Shown one piece after another: positions 60,942 through 64,000 of a DNA stretch of 64,000 nt; the stretch's first letter is position 1; the number at the start of each line of letters is the position of its first letter. Position numbers and translations under genes: made by a program. The notes beneath the pieces were generated by a model that was not told the DNA's origin, did no database searches, and worked only from the letters and a program-made list of their open reading frames with translations. The DNA is taken from NCBI GenBank assembly GCA_964035575.1, contig OZ037881.1, forward strand, positions 1 through 64,000, given 5' to 3'. The DNA is from Rhynchopus sp. YZ270_cl-10. Lineage: Eukaryota; Euglenozoa; Diplonemea; Diplonemida; Diplonemidae.

Positions 60942-63545
60942 TCATATTCTGTCGTGGAAGTCTGCAAAGACCGGCGGCACGTCGCTGCTGAGGCCCTTGC
61001 GCACCCGGGTGGACCGCACAAGGGCGGCTGCCTTCGTCCCAGCCTCAACCGGGTTCCCGGGGTACACATCCCAGTGGTCAAACACACACTGCGGGAAGGC
61101 CTGTCCACTCGTCGCCGCACGCAGGGCTGCAGTGAACCCAAACGACTCGGACACAGGGAGGTACGCCTGCAGGTTGTACATCGGCGTGCCTGGGCGCTGC
61201 ACCTCCCCAAGCATTGTGCCTCGCCGGCGACTCAGCACCCCGTACACACCCCCAATCGCGTGCTCCACAGTCTGCACGTCAACAAGGAACACAGGTTCCA
61301 GGAGGGCCGGCGCCGCAGCCAGGTACGCCCCTAGGTACGCCCGGCGCGACATTGGCATCACCTGTCCGTGCCCGCGGTGTATTGTGTCGCTGTGCAGCAT
61401 CATGTCCTCGAGGTTCACACGCACCCCACGCATGCGTTCCCCGCACAACGGTCCCTCCGACGTCGCCCAGTCAAACCCAGCACTCAGGGCGTCGCGCATC
61501 TCTCCCACGTTCGCCACCGCACGCGTCCGGTCCACAACCACGTTCGGTCCAGTCCGGTCCGGCCCAAAGAACCACACCTTGCGCGCCTCCGCCAGGTCCC
61601 AGTCGAACCTGTCCGCCAGCACATGTGCACGCAGCTTCGCGTCGCCGGCAGCATGCAGGTGGTCTTCACACGCCTCAATGCCTGCACACAGCTCCGCCCC
61701 AAGCGGCTCTGCCGTGCAGTACACACGGTTGTGGCGGTTCGCCGACACCGCAAGACACGTGCGCGCACTCGTCTCCATCACCGTCTCCCGCAGCGACACC
61801 ACAGGCTCGCTCACCTTCAGCTTCGCCCCAGCCATGAAGTCTTCCTCCAGGTCCTTCAGGCAGATCTCCAGGTGCAGCTCCCCGGCACCGGCCACAATGT
61901 GCTCCCCGGTCTCCTCTGTCGTGCACTGCACAAGCGGGTCTGCCTTCGCCAGGCGCTTCAGCCCCTCCACCAGCTTCGGCAGGTCGGCCGCCACCACAGT
62001 GTCCACTGCCACCCGCACCACAGGCGACACACTGTACTTCATGTCGCGCAGCGGGTGGCAGTCTGCGTTCTCCGCCTCCGTCAGCGTCGCCGACTTCACA
62101 ATGCACCCGTCCACACCCACAAGCCCAACCACGTTCCCGCAGGGCACACCGTCCTCCATAGACTCCATGTGCTTCCCCATCATCAGCAGCGTCCGCTGCA
62201 CCCCCTTCACAGACAGGTCCTGCTTCTTCCCCATCTCGTAGTTCGGCCCCATGATGCGGCACTTCTGCCCAGTCCGCACACGTCCCGAGAACACCCGCCC
62301 AAAGGCAATGAACTTCCCCTCGGTCGACGGGATCATCTTCGACACGTACATCACAAGGGGTCCTGCTGGGTCGCAGTCCCGCACACCGGCAAAGTACCTG
62401 TCCTCCAGCACCACTTCCCCTGCGTCTGCGTCTGTCGTGTCAGGGTCCTTCCCAGTGTACAGCTGTGCCGCACGGTACCGCTGTGCCGTCTTCGGCGACG
62501 GGAGCTTCGTGACAATCATCTGCAGCAGTGCGTCGGACGCAGGGAGGAACTTCCGCATCACACACTTCAGCAGCGCCTTGTGCGTCAGCGCACGCTCGTC
62601 CCCCTTCAGCGTGATGTTCAGGCCCTGCAGCATCTTCTCCAGCTTCGCTGTCTTCCCGTTCATCACAGCATCAAACACGTTCCGGATGGGCTCCATGCAG
62701 AACTGGCAGAACGCACGCTGCTGCTGCTTCCCGCCGCTGCCCGCAGCCCCAGCCCCACTCACCCACTTCTTCCGTTCCGCATCGAAGAAGTTGTCGCCCC
62801 ACAGCCGCTCCACCATGCGGCCCTCGTCCACCCCAAACTTTGCAGCGTACCGACGTGCAAACTGGTGCAGCGTGAACGCCCAGGCCTGCAGACCGCTCCC
62901 GAACCCAACTGTCCCGTCGACGGGGCTCACCTGCACGTCCCCAAGCACAGCGTCGTTGTACGTCGCCACCACCACATTCACAGACTCAATCGTCCTGTGG
63001 AAGGCCTGGTACGCCTCCTCGGGGTCCAGCTGCAGCTCCAGCAGCGCACGGTCCACCTTGTTCACGAAGAGCACAGGCTTGATGCGCTCCGCAAGTGCCT
63101 GTCGCAGCACAGTCTCCGTCTGCACACACACACCCTCAACGCAGTCGACCACCACAAGCGCACCGTCCGTCACACGCAGCGCCGCAGTCACCTCGCTCGA
63201 GAAGTCAACGTGCCCGGGCGAGTCAATCACATTCACAAGCACGTCCCGGCACGCACTCCCGGTCGCCGCCAGCAGCGCCGTGTCGTCAACAAGCGTCTCC
63301 GCCACACGGTACTGCAGCGACACGGAGGTCGACTTGATGGTGATGCAGCGCTGCTGCTCGTCCTTCCGTGTGTCTGTCCCGCGTGCGTCCCCGGGGCTTG
63401 CGATCAGTCCCGCTGCGTGCAGGAGCGAGTCTGTCAGCGTCGACTTCCCGTGGTCCACGTGTGCGATCACACTCAGGTTCCGGATCTGCTCGGGGCGGTC
63501 CATCATCGCCCGCACATCCCGCATTGTGAAGTTCACCATACGCAC
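60942..63545 (-). CDS. eEF2: Translation elongation factor 2, array copy 3, 867 aa
   Basis: Third identical copy, same start and stop context. Upstream it keeps the GAGGTGA heptamers and a 21-G run (63687-63707). The following spacer continues to the window edge, so it is not the last copy. Confidence 0.96.
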   Translation of the reverse strand: MRMVNFTMRDVRAMMDRPEQIRNLSVIAHVDHGKSTLTDSLLHAAGLIASPGDARGTDTRKDEQQRCITIKSTSVSLQYRVAETLVDDTALLAATGSACRDVLVNVIDSPGHVDFSSEVTAALRVTDGALVVVDCVEGVCVQTETVLRQALAERIKPVLFVNKVDRALLELQLDPEEAYQAFHRTIESVNVVVATYNDAVLGDVQVSPVDGTVGFGSGLQAWAFTLHQFARRYAAKFGVDEGRMVERLWGDNFFDAERKKWVSGAGAAGSGGKQQQRAFCQFCMEPIRNVFDAVMNGKTAKLEKMLQGLNITLKGDERALTHKALLKCVMRKFLPASDALLQMIVTKLPSPKTAQRYRAAQLYTGKDPDTTDADAGEVVLEDRYFAGVRDCDPAGPLVMYVSKMIPSTEGKFIAFGRVFSGRVRTGQKCRIMGPNYEMGKKQDLSVKGVQRTLLMMGKHMESMEDGVPCGNVVGLVGVDGCIVKSATLTEAENADCHPLRDMKYSVSPVVRVAVDTVVAADLPKLVEGLKRLAKADPLVQCTTEETGEHIVAGAGELHLEICLKDLEEDFMAGAKLKVSEPVVSLRETVMETSARTCLAVSANRHNRVYCTAEPLGAELCAGIEACEDHLHAAGDAKLRAHVLADRFDWDLAEARKVWFFGPDRTGPNVVVDRTRAVANVGEMRDALSAGFDWATSEGPLCGERMRGVRVNLEDMMLHSDTIHRGHGQVMPMSRRAYLGAYLAAAPALLEPVFLVDVQTVEHAIGGVYGVLSRRRGTMLGEVQRPGTPMYNLQAYLPVSESFGFTAALRAATSGQAFPQCVFDHWDVYPGNPVEAGTKAAALVRSTRVRKGLSSDVPPVFADFHDRI

Positions 63546-64000
63546 AGCACGCCCCTCACACGGTGTGCGGCAAGAAGAGGCTCTTTTGTTGTCTTGTGTG
63601 TAGGGTGTCTTTCTTGTGTTTCTTTTTCGTGTCTATTGTTGTTGGTGGTGTGTGTGTTGAGGTGAGAGGTGAGAGGTGAGAGGTGAGGGGGGGGGGGGGG
63701 GGGGGGGTTCCGCTCTGCGGTAAAGAAAGAAACAAAAGAGCAGTCAGCATTTTTACTTTTAAAACTCAAGAAAGACAAAGACATAATAAAAAAGGCAGTT
63801 GTTCTGCAAAAAAAAAAAAAAACAAGAAACACCACGAAAAAAAGCCCGTGGCGAAACCTGCACAAAATAGTATTTCAAAAGACGAATAAACCTCATGGCA
63901 TATTGCATCCTTCAAGTGGAGGAATAAAAAGACACACAAAGAGCAAAAAGAGACAGCAAAATGGAAACAAGGAAACCCTGTGCACCCGTGGATAGGTGAG
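63546..64000. other. eEF2 spacer beyond copy 3, cut by the window edge
   Basis: Matches the first 455 bp of spacers 1-2 and 2-3, with a 15-A run. Implies a fourth unit to the right. Confidence 0.85.

Larger units (their letters stand above)
53027..64000 (-). repeat. Tandem array of a 3.6-kb eEF2 gene unit, three copies plus part of a fourth
   Basis: Gene starts are 3594 and 3595 bp apart. Each unit holds the eEF2 coding region plus about 990 bp of spacer. Within the window the copies appear identical apart from homopolymers: the G run upstream is 21, 22 and 21 long and an A run is 16, 16 and 15 by eye. At the left margin one transition (CTCACGG versus CTCATGG) and a shortened A run set off the outermost unit. 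The right edge ends inside a further spacer, so the array continues. Confidence 0.95.

Overview
The window is nuclear DNA of a single-celled eukaryote. Genes are GC-rich and cut by short introns (about 40-200 nt) with GTATGT-like donors and CAG acceptors, and the spaces between genes are A/T-rich and full of homopolymers. Gene content (eEF2, a PMCA-type calcium pump, a cathepsin L-like protease, a four-EF-hand protein, an ADP-ribosylglycohydrolase, cold-shock-domain and CUB proteins) fits a free-living or phagotrophic protist. I cannot name the lineage from sequence alone.

Layout. 1-13 kb is a repeat and transposon-debris zone. A 5.4-kb array of the octamer TTTGCGGG, a 2.3-kb array of its TCTGCGGG relative, two Helitron fragments, a small unknown ORF and a gene with two OTU-like domains sit here, and the same octamer lies at nearly every module boundary. 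13-16.5 kb holds an 880-bp tandem duplication with TATA-like boxes, a 20-bp minisatellite and a perfect 9-bp array of about 100 copies.

From 16.5 kb to the right edge every credible host gene lies on the minus strand: EF-hand protein, a 1909-residue LSDAT(SLOG)-SLATT membrane protein, a multi-cold-shock-domain protein, PMCA calcium ATPase, 3-hydroxybutyryl-CoA dehydrogenase, a coiled-coil protein, two CUB surface proteins, ADP-ribosylglycohydrolase, an unknown membrane protein, a cathepsin L-like protease and three identical eEF2 genes. The eEF2 array runs off the window.

Three non-autonomous DNA transposons can be delimited from their ends: a 1.63-kb hAT-like element with an 8-bp target duplication, a 725-bp element with 22-bp inverted ends, and a 257-bp TA-flanked MITE for which a paralogous empty site is present. 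A short hairpin motif recurs at eight or more places between genes.

Possible joint functions, by inference only: calcium handling (EF-hand protein, PMCA), ADP-ribose metabolism or sensing (LSDAT protein, ADP-ribosylglycohydrolase), and surface or lysosomal feeding functions (CUB proteins, cathepsin). The most unusual gene is the LSDAT-SLATT protein, a eukaryotic relative of prokaryotic nucleotide-sensing effector systems.
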